Assembly: GCF_038784515.1 (NCBI RefSeq)
Contig: NZ_CP152376.1
Coordinates: forward strand, 2,480,001-2,544,000
Source: Rhodoferax sp. GW822-FHT02A01
GTDB taxonomy: Bacteria > Pseudomonadota > Gammaproteobacteria > Burkholderiales > Burkholderiaceae_C
Reading direction: 5' to 3'
Length of the DNA: 64,000 nucleotides
The translations under genes and the position numbers were made by a program. Of the stretch, positions 9,747 to 20,324 are shown one piece after another (position 1 is the first letter of the stretch; the number at the start of each line of letters is the position of its first letter). The notes beneath the pieces were generated by a model. The model was not told where the DNA came from and ran no database searches. It saw nothing but the letters and a program-made list of their open reading frames with translations.

Positions 9747-11954
9747 ATGTCCGTCACTGACCAAATCAAGAACCTCTTTGCCAAGAAGGCACCGGAAGCC
9801 GAAAGGGAATCCCGTCTGAGCCTGGCTATGCCGGACGATGGGCCCGACGGCGACTCTCCTGAAACCATACAGGAATTCCCGCCCGAGGCGCCTCGGGTGG
9901 CAGCCCCCGCGCCCACACCGGGCAAGCCGGTTGCGCCGAATCCCGATCTGGTGGCTTTGCCCCTGCTGGGTGCGCGGCCCATTGCACAGCAGCTGCGCCT
10001 TCTTGGGCTTGCGCTGGGTGCGTCCCTGTTGCTGCTGGTCGGTGTGACTACCTTTGTGCTGCAACAGGCGGACAAGACGGCTCTGCAGTTGGGCAGTACC
10101 GGGCAGGCTCTGATGCAATCGCAGCGGCTGGCCAAGGCAGCCACCCAGGCGCTGGCGGGCAATGCCCAGGCCGTGGCCGATGTCAGCGAGAGTGCCGAAG
10201 CTTTCGTGCGCACGGCGCGCGCCTTGCACGATGCCGGCAGTGCACCCGAGCTCGATGCCGTTTTGCCCCTGGTGGACCGGGCTGAAAAATCGGCCCAGGC
10301 AGTCCTGCAAGCACAAAAGCCCCTGACCCAGGTCGCGCTGGCGCTACCCCTGATCCACACCCAGGCAGCCAAACTGCTGGAGTCGGCGCAAGGTATGGCC
10401 AGCCTCAAGGTGCAGTTGGGCGCTCCGGCATCGGAGATTGCCGCAGCCGGACAGCTGGGCATGCTGTCCCAGCGCATCGACAAGCTCTCCAACGAGTTGC
10501 TGGTGACGGAAACCGTGACGCCCGGTGCGTCCGGCCAGTTGCAGAAAGACATGGCCACTTTCAAGGAACTGGCGCAGACCCTTCTGAACACGGCCAAGGA
10601 CGGCACCACGCACGACGCTGCGGAGTCGGTACTCAAACAGTTTGAAGAACTCAGTGCGCAGGGCGCTGCAGTGCTTGGCAACCTGCCGGTGCTGGGTGCC
10701 GCACGGGAGGCCCAACGCAGTCTGGTGACCGACAGCGAGCCGATGCGACGTGCCCTGGAGCAGGTGCAGGATCGTTTGGCATCACATGCCAGCGTGGGCG
10801 CGGGCGTCATCGTGTTGCTGGTGCTGGCTGCGGTGGTGGCCGCGCTGGCGGCGGCTGGGCTATCCGTGGTGCAACGGCATGACAGCCGCAAACGCCAGAT
10901 GGAAGCAGAAGCCCAACGCCGCCAGGCCGAGCAGCACGAGCAGGAAGCCAAGCGCGTCAATGACGCCAACCAGGCTGCCATCCTGCGCCTGATGAATGAG
11001 CTGCAGACCGTGGCCGAAGGCGATCTGACCCAGGAAGCCACCGTCACCGAAGACATCACCGGCGCCATTGCCGACTCCGTCAACTACACCGTGGAAGAGT
11101 TGCGCTCCCTGGTTGCCAATGTGCAGAACACGGCGGCGCAGGTGGCACAGACCACTGCGGAAGTGGATGCCACGTCCACCGAGTTGCTGGCAGCGTCCAA
11201 GGAACAGCTCCACGAAATCCACGCCACCGGCCAGAGCGTGCTGGAAATGGCCGGACGCATCAACGATGTGTCGGCCCAGGCGCAGGAGTCGGCGCGCGTG
11301 GCGCGCCAGTCGTTGCTGGCAGCCGAGTCGGGTCTGACCGCAGTGCAGAACGCCATAGGCGGCATGAACTCCATCCGCGACCAGATCCAGGACACGTCCA
11401 AGCGCATCAAGCGTTTGGGCGAGTCGTCCCAGGAGATTGGCGAGATCACCGAACTGATCTCCGACATTACCGAGCAGACCAATGTGCTGGCACTCAATGC
11501 CGCCATCCAGGCCGCATCGGCGGGGGATGCCGGACGCGGCTTTGCGGTGGTGGCAGAAGAAGTGCAGCGGCTGGCCGAGCGCTCCGCCGATGCGACGCGC
11601 CAGATCTCTGCACTGGTCAAGGCCATTCAGACCGACACCCAGGATGCCATAGGCGCCATGGAGCGCTCCACCCAAGGCGTGGTAGAGGGCGCCAAGCTGT
11701 CGGACAACGCCGGTACCGCGCTGACCGAAATCGACCGCGTGTCGCGCCGTGTGGCCGACCTGATCGAGCAGATATCCAACTCCGCTTCGCGTGAAGCGGG
11801 TCTGGCCAATGAAGTGGCCGAAAACATCCAGCATATTTTTGCCGTGACCGAGCAGACCGGCGACGGTACGCGGGTGACGGCGGGTCAGGTGCGCGAGCTC
11901 TCGCGCATGGCAGAAGAGTTGCGCCAGTCGGTGTCGCGCTTCAAGATTGTCTGA
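9747..11954 (+). CDS. pilJ: Methyl-accepting chemotaxis protein PilJ
   Basis: 735-residue transmembrane receptor of the Pil-Chp pathway. After a hydrophilic N-terminus rich in Pro/Ala, TM1 is at about residues 88-110, a periplasmic alpha-helical PilJ sensor region follows, and TM2 is at about residues 350-375. A HAMP segment and the MCP signalling domain follow, with the hairpin tip EQTNVLALNAAIQAA and FAVVAEEVQRLAERS. ATG 9747 is used (GAGGTG upstream, 11 nt after pilI); the longer frame back to 9546 overlaps pilI. Confidence 0.93.
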   Translation: MSVTDQIKNLFAKKAPEAERESRLSLAMPDDGPDGDSPETIQEFPPEAPRVAAPAPTPGKPVAPNPDLVALPLLGARPIAQQLRLLGLALGASLLLLVGVTTFVLQQADKTALQLGSTGQALMQSQRLAKAATQALAGNAQAVADVSESAEAFVRTARALHDAGSAPELDAVLPLVDRAEKSAQAVLQAQKPLTQVALALPLIHTQAAKLLESAQGMASLKVQLGAPASEIAAAGQLGMLSQRIDKLSNELLVTETVTPGASGQLQKDMATFKELAQTLLNTAKDGTTHDAAESVLKQFEELSAQGAAVLGNLPVLGAAREAQRSLVTDSEPMRRALEQVQDRLASHASVGAGVIVLLVLAAVVAALAAAGLSVVQRHDSRKRQMEAEAQRRQAEQHEQEAKRVNDANQAAILRLMNELQTVAEGDLTQEATVTEDITGAIADSVNYTVEELRSLVANVQNTAAQVAQTTAEVDATSTELLAASKEQLHEIHATGQSVLEMAGRINDVSAQAQESARVARQSLLAAESGLTAVQNAIGGMNSIRDQIQDTSKRIKRLGESSQEIGEITELISDITEQTNVLALNAAIQAASAGDAGRGFAVVAEEVQRLAERSADATRQISALVKAIQTDTQDAIGAMERSTQGVVEGAKLSDNAGTALTEIDRVSRRVADLIEQISNSASREAGLANEVAENIQHIFAVTEQTGDGTRVTAGQVRELSRMAEELRQSVSRFKIV

Positions 11955-11981
11955 CGCTTGCAAGTCACGGAGACCCATCCC

Positions 11982-14900
11982 ATGTCATCGACTTCTACTG
12001 CAGCATCCGGCGATCCGGTGTTGAACGATCTGGGCCCACTGGCGTGGGTTCTGGATGAGCTGCGCAAGTCACTGGACGGCGCTACCAAGGCCATGCACCG
12101 TTTTGTGCGTGATGCCGAACTGGCGCGTGGTTCGGGCCTGGGCGAGCTCGATGCCAGCCACCTGCGCGTGGCGCGCCAGCAGTTGCACCAGGCTGTGGGT
12201 GCACTGGAGATGGTGGGCATGGCCGCACCCGCCAAGCTGCTGCATGCCATGGAGTCTGCGGTGCAGAAGTTTGTGCAGCACCCGGAGCAGTGCAGTGACG
12301 ACGCGGCCCTGCGGATCGAGCGTGCCAGCTTTGCCCTGACCGAATTCCTGGAGGGTGTGCTCAAGGGAAAGACGGCTTCCAGCGTCGCGCTGTTCCCGCA
12401 GTACCGCGCCGTGATGGAACTGGCCGGTGCCGAGCGCATCCACCCGGCCGACCTCTGGGCCAACGAATGGCGCTGGCTGCCCATACCGCAGGACCCCACG
12501 CAACGGCCTTTGCATTACGCGCCCGAAGTGCGTGCGCTGATGGACCAGGCGGTGCTGAAGATCGTGAAGGCGGCGGATGCGCCCGCCGCGCTCAAGATGG
12601 CGCAGGTCTGCACCGCGCTGGCCGCGGGCCAGAAGGCGCTGGAGTCTCACAGTTTCTGGATGATTGCGGCGGCCTATTTCGAGGCCATGGGCCACACCCT
12701 GCTGCCCGCTGACATTTACACCAAGCGCACAGCGTCACGCATCCTGCAGCAATACGCCACGCTGGCCAAGGGGGAGTCCACTCCCTCCGAACGCCTGGCG
12801 CAGGATCTGGTGTTCTTCTGTGCCCAGGCTCAACCGGCGGAGTCGCTGGAGTCGGGCGCACTGGTTGCGATACGCGCGGCCTATGGCCTGTCAGACAGTG
12901 TGGCGGTTGATTACGAGTTGGCCCAGTTCGGGCGTTTCGACCCGGCGCAATTGGCACTGGCGCGCAAGCGCATTGCCACAGCCGCAGAAACCTGGTCCGC
13001 GTTGGCCGGTGGTGACACCAGCCGTCTTGCCGCAGCGGCAGAACAGTTTGGTGCGGTGGCGGATTCCATCCTCAAGCTGCATCCACAAAACCGCGCGCTG
13101 GCCCAGACACTCACCAGCGTCATGGAAGCCACAGCCCGATCGGGCGCGGCACCTTCTCCGGAAGTCGCCATGGAAGTGGCGACCTCGGTGCTGTACCTGG
13201 AGGCTGCCTACGAAGACCTGGACCCGACCGACGACCAGATGGTGGAGCGCAGCAACCGCCTGGCCCAGCGCCTGCAAGCCGTGCGCGAGGGCGCAGAGCC
13301 CGAGCCGCTGGAAGCCTGGATGGAGGAGCTCTACCGCCGCGTGAGCGACCGCCAGACCATGGGCAGCGTGGTCGATGAATTGCGCACTTCGCTGGGCGAA
13401 GTCGAAACCGGGCTGGACCAGTTCTTCCGCAACCCGCTGGACCTGGCGCCTCTGCGCGACGTGCCCAGCCGCCTGGCACAAATGCGCGGCGTGTTCTCCG
13501 TCCTGGGGCTGGATCAGCCGGCCCTGGCTGCGTTGCGCATGCGTGCCAGCGTGGACCGCTTGCTCATTGGCGATGTGGACATCGCCGCAGCACGTACCGG
13601 TCTGTTCGAGAAACTGGGCAACAGCCTGGGCGCGATGGGGCTGCTCATCGACATGTTGAGCTACCAGCGGGCCATGGCCAAAAAACTCTTTGTCTACGAC
13701 GAAGAGGCGGGTGAACTCAGACCATTGATGGGGCGGGAACGCACGGTGGTGCCTGAAGCGGCGCCTGTTGCCGTGGCAGAGACGCCGCCCGCATCGGAGT
13801 CGGCAACGCTGGTCGAAGCAGCGCCCGCAGTGCCTGTGCAGCCCGTGGCGCAGGAAGAGGACGACGACGAAGAGTTGCGCGAGATCTTTCTGGAGGAGGC
13901 GCGCGAGGTGGTCGCCAATGGCGAGGCAGCCTTGCAGCAACTCATGTCCGACCCCGCCAATCTGGCCGACCAGACCACGGTGCGACGCGCCTTCCACACG
14001 CTCAAGGGCAGTTCGCGCATGGTGCGCCTGAATGAGTTCGGTGAGGCCGCGTGGGCGTTCGAGCAATTGCTCAATGCCTGGCTGGCCGAGCAGAAGCCAG
14101 CCAGCCAGGACCTGTTGACTCTGTCGACCCAGGCTGTGGCTGCGTTTGGCCGCTGGATTGATGACATCGCGAACAAGGCCGACGCACCATGGAGTGCCGC
14201 GGCGTTCCGTGCCGCCGCAGACGCGCTGCGTCTGGACGGTGCGCTGGTACCGCTGAAGGTCCCCGGTTGGGTGGAGCCCGAACCCGAGCCGGTGTCTCAG
14301 GAGCCCTTGGCGCCGGAGCCGGCCTTCGCGCAAGATCCGTTGGCGCCGCTGGAAGAACAGTCCGAAGCCGCCGAGTCCGAATTCATGCACACCCGCTCGG
14401 GTGAAGAGATCGACTCCCTCTTGCCGGATGTCGAACTGGGCATTGCCCGGCCCGAATTTGCGGCAACGGCGGTGTTTGATGATCCGCTGCATCCCGGTCA
14501 TGAAGAAAGACAGCTGCCGCCGGAGCTGGACTTCGCCAGCACGCAGATGTTCGAAACTCCGGCATCCACGCCGCTGCCACAGGATGCCGTTGACTCGGTG
14601 AGTCCGGATGATTTTGATCTGGGTAATTTCGACTTTGACGTCAGCCAGCCCAGCGCACCAGAACCTGTTGCGCACGTGCAAGCGCCAGCGCCCGAGTCCG
14701 AGCCCGAGCCGGAACCCGCGACCTTTGATCTGGACTTCCCCGAGCAGTTCGAACAAGTCGAGCCCGAGCCCGTGCCACCGGCGCCTGTGGCACCGGAGCC
14801 CGCAGTACAAGAGGCCGTGGTGGCCGAGCAGTTGGTCCCGGAACCGGTGATCGATGAACCGGTGGTCCACGCCGAGCCCACCATGGCGCATGCCGAAGAC

Positions 14901-17804
14901 GAGCAGACCAAGGTGATTGGCGATTTGCGCCTGAGCATTCCGCTCTACAACGTGTATCTGAATGAAGCCGACGAATGGTCACGTCGACTGATCACCGAGC
15001 TCAATGAATGGTCGCTGGAGCTGCACAAACCCCTGCCGCAGACGGCCGTGATGCTGGCCCATTCACTGGGCGGCAGTTCGGCCACGGTGGGGTTCACCGC
15101 GTTGGCGGAAGTGGCGAGAACGCTGGAACACGCGCTGGAGCATGTGCGCCTGCACGACCAGGGCAATGAGGAATACGCCAGGGTATTCAACGAAGCCGCC
15201 GAGGACATTCGCCGCTTGCTGCACCAGTTTGCCGCCGGCTTCCTCAAGACCGCGGACGAGGCCGTTCTGAAAGAGCTGCAGGACATCCTGGCCACCGAAT
15301 TCGATGCGACGTTGATTGCGGAGGAATTCGCCGATTCGGACGATTTCGATTCGCAGGAAATGATTGAAACGCGGGCCTCTCCGCTGGAGCCGCAGATTGC
15401 GGTCGAAGCCGAAGCCGAAGCGCCCGCACCCCAAGTGGCTGAGCCAGTAGTGCAGGACGCGTCGCTGGAGCCCGGCATCGACGCACAGGACCACCTGGAC
15501 GCCGATCTGTTCCCCATCTTCCAGGAAGAAGCCGCCGAGCTGCTGCCGGCCTTGGGTACAGCGCTGCGCCAATGGGTGGCACGCCCTGAAAACCTGAGTG
15601 CGCGCGCCGAAGCGCTGCGCGTGCTGCATACCCTCAAGGGCAGCGCGCGTCTGGCTGGCGCACTGCGTCTGGGTGAAATGGCGCACCGCATGGAATCGGA
15701 TGTGGAGGCGCTGGGCACCGACGATTTGCAGACCAGTCTGCTGGAGCCTTTGCTGGGTCGCCTGGACCGCTTGCAAAACACGCTCGATGCGCTGGATCTG
15801 GCCCCCCGCGAAGACGTCAGCAAGGCGCCGCCGCCAGCGATCGGTGCATTGCTTGATCCCCTGGCGCCGGAGCCACAGGTGGTGGCACCTTCTGTCAGCG
15901 GGCCCGCAGTGCCGGTGGAGCAGGTCACGCGTGCCACACCGCGCAGCCTGCCGGTGCAGTCGGTGCGGGTGCGCGCCCAGTTGCTGGACCGGCTGGTGAA
16001 TCAGGCGGGTGAAGTCATGATCAGCCGCTCGCGGCTGGACAGCCGCATCGTGCAGATGCGCAGCGCACTGACCGAACTCACCAGCAACCTGGACCGTTTG
16101 CGCCAGCAGCTGCGCGATGTGGAAGTGCAGGCCGAATCGCAGATGCAGTCGCGCCTGGCCCTGACCACGGACGACAGCAAGGGCTTTGACCCGCTGGAGT
16201 TCGATCGCTTCACCCGCGTTCAGGAACTCACGCGCATGATGGCCGAGTCGGTCAACGACGTGGCCACCGTGCAGCGCAATATGCAGCGCGCCGTGGAAGG
16301 CGCCGAAGACGACTTGATGGCCCAGGGGCGCCAGGCACGCGAACTGCAGCGTGACGTGCTGCGCACGCGCATGGTCGAATTCGAGGGCATCTCCGAACGG
16401 TTGTATGGCGTGGTGCGCCAGGCCGCCAAGGAAACCGGCAAGCAGGTCAAGCTCGACATTGCCGGTGGCAACATCGAAATGGACCGCGGCATTCTGGACC
16501 GCATGACGCCAGCCTTTGAGCACATCCTGCGCAATGCGGTGGCGCATGGCATCGAGAGTGCCGAGGCGCGCCATCTGGCGGGCAAGGAGTCCATGGGCAA
16601 TATCCATATCCGGGTGCATCAGGAGGGCAACGATGTCACGGTGGAATTCGCCGATGACGGCGGTGGCCTGCATCTGGACAAGATTCGCGCCAAGGCCGTC
16701 GAGAATGGCTTGATTGCAGCGGACGCGCAGCTCAGCGACCAGGAAGCGGCCAAGCTGCTGTTTGCGCCCGGCTTCTCCACCGCAGCCCAGGTCACTGAGC
16801 TGTCCGGGCGCGGCATTGGCATGGACGTGGTGTTGACTGAACTCAACGCATTGGGCGGTCGTGTGGAGACGCAGACCGAGACCGGCAAGGGCACTACGTT
16901 CCGGCTGATATTGCCGCTCACAACTGCGGTCACGCAAGTGGTGCTGCTGCGCCTGGGAGACTTCACCATTGGCGTACCAGCCAATCTGATGGAGACAGTG
17001 CTGCGCGTGCCGCTGTCCGAGGTGGATGCCGCCTACCAGCAAGGCAGCTACAGCTGGAATGGCCAGCCCATACCGTTCTTCTGGGGCGGAGCCTTGCTGC
17101 AGGGTTCCGGGCGCAGCACCGATCCGCAGGCACGCAACCTGCCGGTGGCCATCTTCCGCAGCGCCGGCCAGCGTCTGGCCCTGCATGTGGACGAGGTGCT
17201 GGGCAACCGCGAAGTGGTGGTCAAGAACCTGGGGCCGCAATTGGCCCAACTGCCCGGCCTGGCCGGCATGTCCATGCTGGCATCGGGCGCGGTGGTGCTG
17301 ATCTACAACCCGGTGGCTCTGGCCACGGTCTACGGCGCGCAGGCCAATGCCCTGTCTGCTGCCGCACGGGCTGCGCCGGTGGATGGCGCGCCAACACCGG
17401 TTGCCATCCATGCAGGTGAAGCACTCGCGCCCTTGATACTGGTGGTGGACGACTCCATCACCGTGCGCCGTGTGACCCAGCGCTTGCTCAAGCGCGAGGG
17501 CTTCCGCGTGGCACTGGCCAACGACGGCCTGCACGCGCTGGAAGTGCTGCGTGAAGAGAAACCCGCCGTGGTGCTGTCCGATATCGAGATGCCGCGCATG
17601 GACGGTTTCGAGCTGGTGCGCAACATCCGTGCGGATGAGTCGCTGCGGGACCTGCCGGTGATCATGATCACATCGCGCATTGCGCAAAAGCACCGCGACC
17701 ATGCCGTGGAGCTGGGCGTGGACCACTGCCTGGGCAAACCGTATGCGGAAGACGAGCTGCTGGCGCTGATCCGCTCGTACTGCACGGACCTGGTAGAAGT
17801 CTAG
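11982..17804 (+). CDS. chpA: Chemosensory histidine kinase ChpA/PilL with multiple HPt domains and C-terminal receiver
   Basis: 1940-residue CheA-type kinase. Three conserved HPt histidines are visible: FHTLKGSSR (about residue 671), AHSLGGSS (about 1026) and LHTLKGSAR (about 1215), separated by Pro/Glu-rich linkers. An N-terminal region resembles degenerate HPt domains. Dimerisation and HATPase domains (about 1330-1650; LRNAVAHGIE N-box, GRGIGMDVV G-box), a CheW domain (about 1650-1800) and a receiver (about 1819-1935; LSDIEMPRMDGFE, LGKPYAEDE) complete it. ATG 11982 with GGAGA upstream is preferred to a TTG at 11958. It ends the pil operon. Confidence 0.93.
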   Translation: MSSTSTAASGDPVLNDLGPLAWVLDELRKSLDGATKAMHRFVRDAELARGSGLGELDASHLRVARQQLHQAVGALEMVGMAAPAKLLHAMESAVQKFVQHPEQCSDDAALRIERASFALTEFLEGVLKGKTASSVALFPQYRAVMELAGAERIHPADLWANEWRWLPIPQDPTQRPLHYAPEVRALMDQAVLKIVKAADAPAALKMAQVCTALAAGQKALESHSFWMIAAAYFEAMGHTLLPADIYTKRTASRILQQYATLAKGESTPSERLAQDLVFFCAQAQPAESLESGALVAIRAAYGLSDSVAVDYELAQFGRFDPAQLALARKRIATAAETWSALAGGDTSRLAAAAEQFGAVADSILKLHPQNRALAQTLTSVMEATARSGAAPSPEVAMEVATSVLYLEAAYEDLDPTDDQMVERSNRLAQRLQAVREGAEPEPLEAWMEELYRRVSDRQTMGSVVDELRTSLGEVETGLDQFFRNPLDLAPLRDVPSRLAQMRGVFSVLGLDQPALAALRMRASVDRLLIGDVDIAAARTGLFEKLGNSLGAMGLLIDMLSYQRAMAKKLFVYDEEAGELRPLMGRERTVVPEAAPVAVAETPPASESATLVEAAPAVPVQPVAQEEDDDEELREIFLEEAREVVANGEAALQQLMSDPANLADQTTVRRAFHTLKGSSRMVRLNEFGEAAWAFEQLLNAWLAEQKPASQDLLTLSTQAVAAFGRWIDDIANKADAPWSAAAFRAAADALRLDGALVPLKVPGWVEPEPEPVSQEPLAPEPAFAQDPLAPLEEQSEAAESEFMHTRSGEEIDSLLPDVELGIARPEFAATAVFDDPLHPGHEERQLPPELDFASTQMFETPASTPLPQDAVDSVSPDDFDLGNFDFDVSQPSAPEPVAHVQAPAPESEPEPEPATFDLDFPEQFEQVEPEPVPPAPVAPEPAVQEAVVAEQLVPEPVIDEPVVHAEPTMAHAEDEQTKVIGDLRLSIPLYNVYLNEADEWSRRLITELNEWSLELHKPLPQTAVMLAHSLGGSSATVGFTALAEVARTLEHALEHVRLHDQGNEEYARVFNEAAEDIRRLLHQFAAGFLKTADEAVLKELQDILATEFDATLIAEEFADSDDFDSQEMIETRASPLEPQIAVEAEAEAPAPQVAEPVVQDASLEPGIDAQDHLDADLFPIFQEEAAELLPALGTALRQWVARPENLSARAEALRVLHTLKGSARLAGALRLGEMAHRMESDVEALGTDDLQTSLLEPLLGRLDRLQNTLDALDLAPREDVSKAPPPAIGALLDPLAPEPQVVAPSVSGPAVPVEQVTRATPRSLPVQSVRVRAQLLDRLVNQAGEVMISRSRLDSRIVQMRSALTELTSNLDRLRQQLRDVEVQAESQMQSRLALTTDDSKGFDPLEFDRFTRVQELTRMMAESVNDVATVQRNMQRAVEGAEDDLMAQGRQARELQRDVLRTRMVEFEGISERLYGVVRQAAKETGKQVKLDIAGGNIEMDRGILDRMTPAFEHILRNAVAHGIESAEARHLAGKESMGNIHIRVHQEGNDVTVEFADDGGGLHLDKIRAKAVENGLIAADAQLSDQEAAKLLFAPGFSTAAQVTELSGRGIGMDVVLTELNALGGRVETQTETGKGTTFRLILPLTTAVTQVVLLRLGDFTIGVPANLMETVLRVPLSEVDAAYQQGSYSWNGQPIPFFWGGALLQGSGRSTDPQARNLPVAIFRSAGQRLALHVDEVLGNREVVVKNLGPQLAQLPGLAGMSMLASGAVVLIYNPVALATVYGAQANALSAAARAAPVDGAPTPVAIHAGEALAPLILVVDDSITVRRVTQRLLKREGFRVALANDGLHALEVLREEKPAVVLSDIEMPRMDGFELVRNIRADESLRDLPVIMITSRIAQKHRDHAVELGVDHCLGKPYAEDELLALIRSYCTDLVEV

Positions 17805-17814
17805 GGACTGGCTG

Positions 17815-19284
17815 CTAGGCGGCTTTTTTCACCACGCCATAGCGCAGCAATGTGCGGGCGCGCGCAGTGGCGTGGTCCACCACCGGTTGTGGATAGTCGC
17901 GGCCCAGCACCACACCGGCGCTCTGCAGCTCCAGTGATTTGGCTTGCCACGGTGCGTGGATGGCCTTGTCGCCCAGGTTCTTGAGCGCCGGCAGGTAGCG
18001 TTTGATGAACTTGCCCTGGGCATCGAACTTCTCGCTCTGGTTGACCGGATTGAAGATGCGGAAGTAGGGCTGCGCATCACAGCCGCTGGATGCCACCCAC
18101 TGCCAGCCACCGTTGTTGGCACTCAGGTCAAAGTCGTTGAGCTTTTCTGCAAAGTAGCGCTCGCCCCAGCGCCAGTCGATACCCAGGTGTTTGACCAGAA
18201 AGCTGCCCGCCACCATGCGCAGGCGGTTGTGCATATAGCCGGTCTGGTTGATCTGGGCCATGGCCGCGTCCACGATGGGATAGCCGGTGCGGCCTTCGCA
18301 CCAGGCGGCAAAGCGTTCCTCGGCCAGTGCGCCTTCTTCCCACTCGATGGCATCGTATTCGGGCTTGAAGGCGCCGGTGGCCACATGCGGGTAGTTGGCC
18401 AGGATCTGGAAGTAGAAGTCGCGCCACACCAGTTCCGACAGCCAGGTCTGCGCGCCCGAGCTGCCCTTGGCGATGCGGCGCCGGGCCAGGTTGACCAGAT
18501 GGCGCAACGACACCGTGCCAAAGCGCAGGTGCACGCCCAGGTAGCTGGGCCCCTTCACCGCCGGGAAGTTGCGCGTCTCGTCGTAGCGGTCCATGCGCAC
18601 CACAAAGTCGTCCAGTAGGGACGCGGCACCCGACATGCCGGTAGGAATAGCCAGCGACAGGAGGTTGGTGGGTTCAAAGCCAATGGCTTGCAGCGCAGGC
18701 AGCACATGGTCATGGGGCGCAGGGCGGGGCGCCAGCTGCGGGCAGTGCGCGGGGAATTTGCTCTCAGGCAAGGGCGCATCGCCCAGCTTGGCCAGCCAGG
18801 CGCGCAGGTAGGGCGTGAACACGCCATACGGTTTGCCGGTCTGGGTCAGCACCTCACACTCTTCAAAAATCACATGGTCCTTGACCTGTGCCAATTGAAT
18901 GCCCTGCGCCAGCAGCACGTGGCGGACTGCCGCATCACGGGCCAGAGCCTGCGGCTCGTAGTCCTTGGCGGCAAACACGGCCTGGGCCTTGAGTGCAGCG
19001 GCCAATGCCGGTATTTCCTTTTCCGCCAGGCCGTGCAGCACGATCAGGCCCGCTCCGGGTTGGCCTGCAGCAGCGCGCAAAGCCTGGTCCAGCTCCAGCA
19101 GGGACGCGTGGATGAACTCCACCCGCCGGTCCTGGCGCGGCAAGGATTCCAGAATCGCCCTGTCGAACACAAACACGCAGTGCACCTGGGCACATTGCTT
19201 GAGCGCCAAGGCCAGCGCCGGGTTGTCCTGCAGACGCAGGTCGCGCCGCAGCCAGACCAGACCGGTGTGAAAAGGGGTATGCAT
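17815..19284 (-). CDS. phr: Deoxyribodipyrimidine photo-lyase
   Basis: Light-driven repair of cyclobutane pyrimidine dimers. 489 residues from ATG 19284 (MHTPFHTGLVWLRRDLR). The N-terminal antenna domain carries the WLRRDLRLQDNPAL motif; the FAD-binding domain carries TGYPIVDAAMAQINQTGYMHNRLRM, NNGGWQWVASSG and FNPVNQSEKFD, as in class I CPD photolyases. The longer frame to 19899 is antisense to yqgE. Convergent with chpA (10-nt gap), divergent from yqgE (21 nt). Confidence 0.95.
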   Translation of the reverse strand: MHTPFHTGLVWLRRDLRLQDNPALALALKQCAQVHCVFVFDRAILESLPRQDRRVEFIHASLLELDQALRAAAGQPGAGLIVLHGLAEKEIPALAAALKAQAVFAAKDYEPQALARDAAVRHVLLAQGIQLAQVKDHVIFEECEVLTQTGKPYGVFTPYLRAWLAKLGDAPLPESKFPAHCPQLAPRPAPHDHVLPALQAIGFEPTNLLSLAIPTGMSGAASLLDDFVVRMDRYDETRNFPAVKGPSYLGVHLRFGTVSLRHLVNLARRRIAKGSSGAQTWLSELVWRDFYFQILANYPHVATGAFKPEYDAIEWEEGALAEERFAAWCEGRTGYPIVDAAMAQINQTGYMHNRLRMVAGSFLVKHLGIDWRWGERYFAEKLNDFDLSANNGGWQWVASSGCDAQPYFRIFNPVNQSEKFDAQGKFIKRYLPALKNLGDKAIHAPWQAKSLELQSAGVVLGRDYPQPVVDHATARARTLLRYGVVKKAA

Positions 19285-19305
19285 GCGAGCCGTTAAAATG
19301 AAGCC

Positions 19306-19905
19306 ATGTCCGGCGATTCTGCACCCATCAACCTCACCAACCATTTCCTCATCGCTATGCCCGGGCTGGAGGACGACCTTTTTGGCAAGAGCGTGGTGTA
19401 TGTGTGCGAGCACAGTTCGCGCGGTGCTTTGGGCCTGGTGATCAACAAGCCGGCCGACATGAAGCTGCCGGCCCTGTTCGACAAGGTGGAGCTGCCGCTC
19501 AAGCGGGAAGACCTGCAGGCCGAGCCCGTGTACCAGGGCGGCCCGGTGCAGACCGAGCGCGGCTTTGTGTTGCACGAGCCGATCTACATCGGTGAAGATG
19601 CCAAGAACGAAACCCTGTACGCCTCCACCATGACCATTCCCGGCGGGCTGGAGATGACCACCTCCAAGGACGTGCTCGAAGCCCTGTCCAGCGGCGCTGG
19701 CCCCAAGCGCGTCCTCATCACGCTGGGCTACTCCGCCTGGGGCGAGGGACAACTGGAGTCTGAACTCAGCGAAAACAGCTGGCTCACGGTAGACGCCGAC
19801 CGCGGCGTGATCTTCGACACGCCCGTAGAGGAGCGCTACGAGCGCGCCCTGGGGCTGCTGGGACTGCAGTCCTGGATGATTTCCAACCAGGTGGGGCATG
19901 CATGA
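19306..19905 (+). CDS. yqgE: YqgE/AlgH family protein (UPF0301)
   Basis: 199-residue member of the UPF0301 family: NHFLIAMPGLEDDLFGKSVVYVCEHS followed by GALGLVINKP is the family signature. The molecular role is not settled, but yqgE and yqgF/ruvX are neighbours in many proteobacteria, as here, where the stop overlaps the ruvX ATG by 4 nt. Confidence 0.93.
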   Translation: MSGDSAPINLTNHFLIAMPGLEDDLFGKSVVYVCEHSSRGALGLVINKPADMKLPALFDKVELPLKREDLQAEPVYQGGPVQTERGFVLHEPIYIGEDAKNETLYASTMTIPGGLEMTTSKDVLEALSSGAGPKRVLITLGYSAWGEGQLESELSENSWLTVDADRGVIFDTPVEERYERALGLLGLQSWMISNQVGHA

Positions 19906-20324
19906 GCGTGGCTCCCGTCAGCACGCCCATGTCCGTACCCGCCACGCTCTCCACCTTCATTGCCTTTGACTTCGGCGAGAAGCGCACCGGCGTGGCCGTG
20001 GGCAACCGCTTGCTGGGCACAGCACAGCCGCAAGGCTCCATTCACGCGCAGGGAGATGCACGCTTCGTGCAGATCGCCAAAGCGCTCCAGGAGTGGCAGC
20101 CCGATGCCATCGTCATCGGCGTGCCCTACCACCCGGACGGCGCCGCGCATGAAAACACCGCACGCGCCAAGAAGTTCGGGCGCCAGCTGCACGGCCGTTT
20201 CAAGCTGCCGGTGTTTGAAGTGGACGAGCGCTACAGCACCACCGAGGCCATTGCCAGCGGCGCCAAGGATGCCGACGCGGCATCGGCCTGCATCATTCTT
20301 GAACAGTTTTTAAGGAGTCTGTGA
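19902..20324 (+). CDS. ruvX: Holliday junction resolvase-like RNase RuvX (YqgF)
   Basis: 140-residue RNase H-fold nuclease (YqgF/RuvX), implicated in 16S rRNA 5'-end maturation. Visible motifs are the first catalytic Asp strand FIAFDFGEKRTGVAVG, IVIGVPYHPDG, VDERYSTTEA and the last acidic segment KDADAASACIILEQF. The most likely start is ATG 19902 overlapping yqgE; ATG 19929 is an alternative giving a more typical length. Confidence 0.92.
   Translation: MSVAPVSTPMSVPATLSTFIAFDFGEKRTGVAVGNRLLGTAQPQGSIHAQGDARFVQIAKALQEWQPDAIVIGVPYHPDGAAHENTARAKKFGRQLHGRFKLPVFEVDERYSTTEAIASGAKDADAASACIILEQFLRSL

Noticed and set aside
15063..17726. Very long minus-strand open frame (887 codons) opposite chpA
   Set aside because: Antisense shadow of a high-GC gene: His/Gln/Arg-rich, no domain, and the plus strand has unmistakable kinase motifs.
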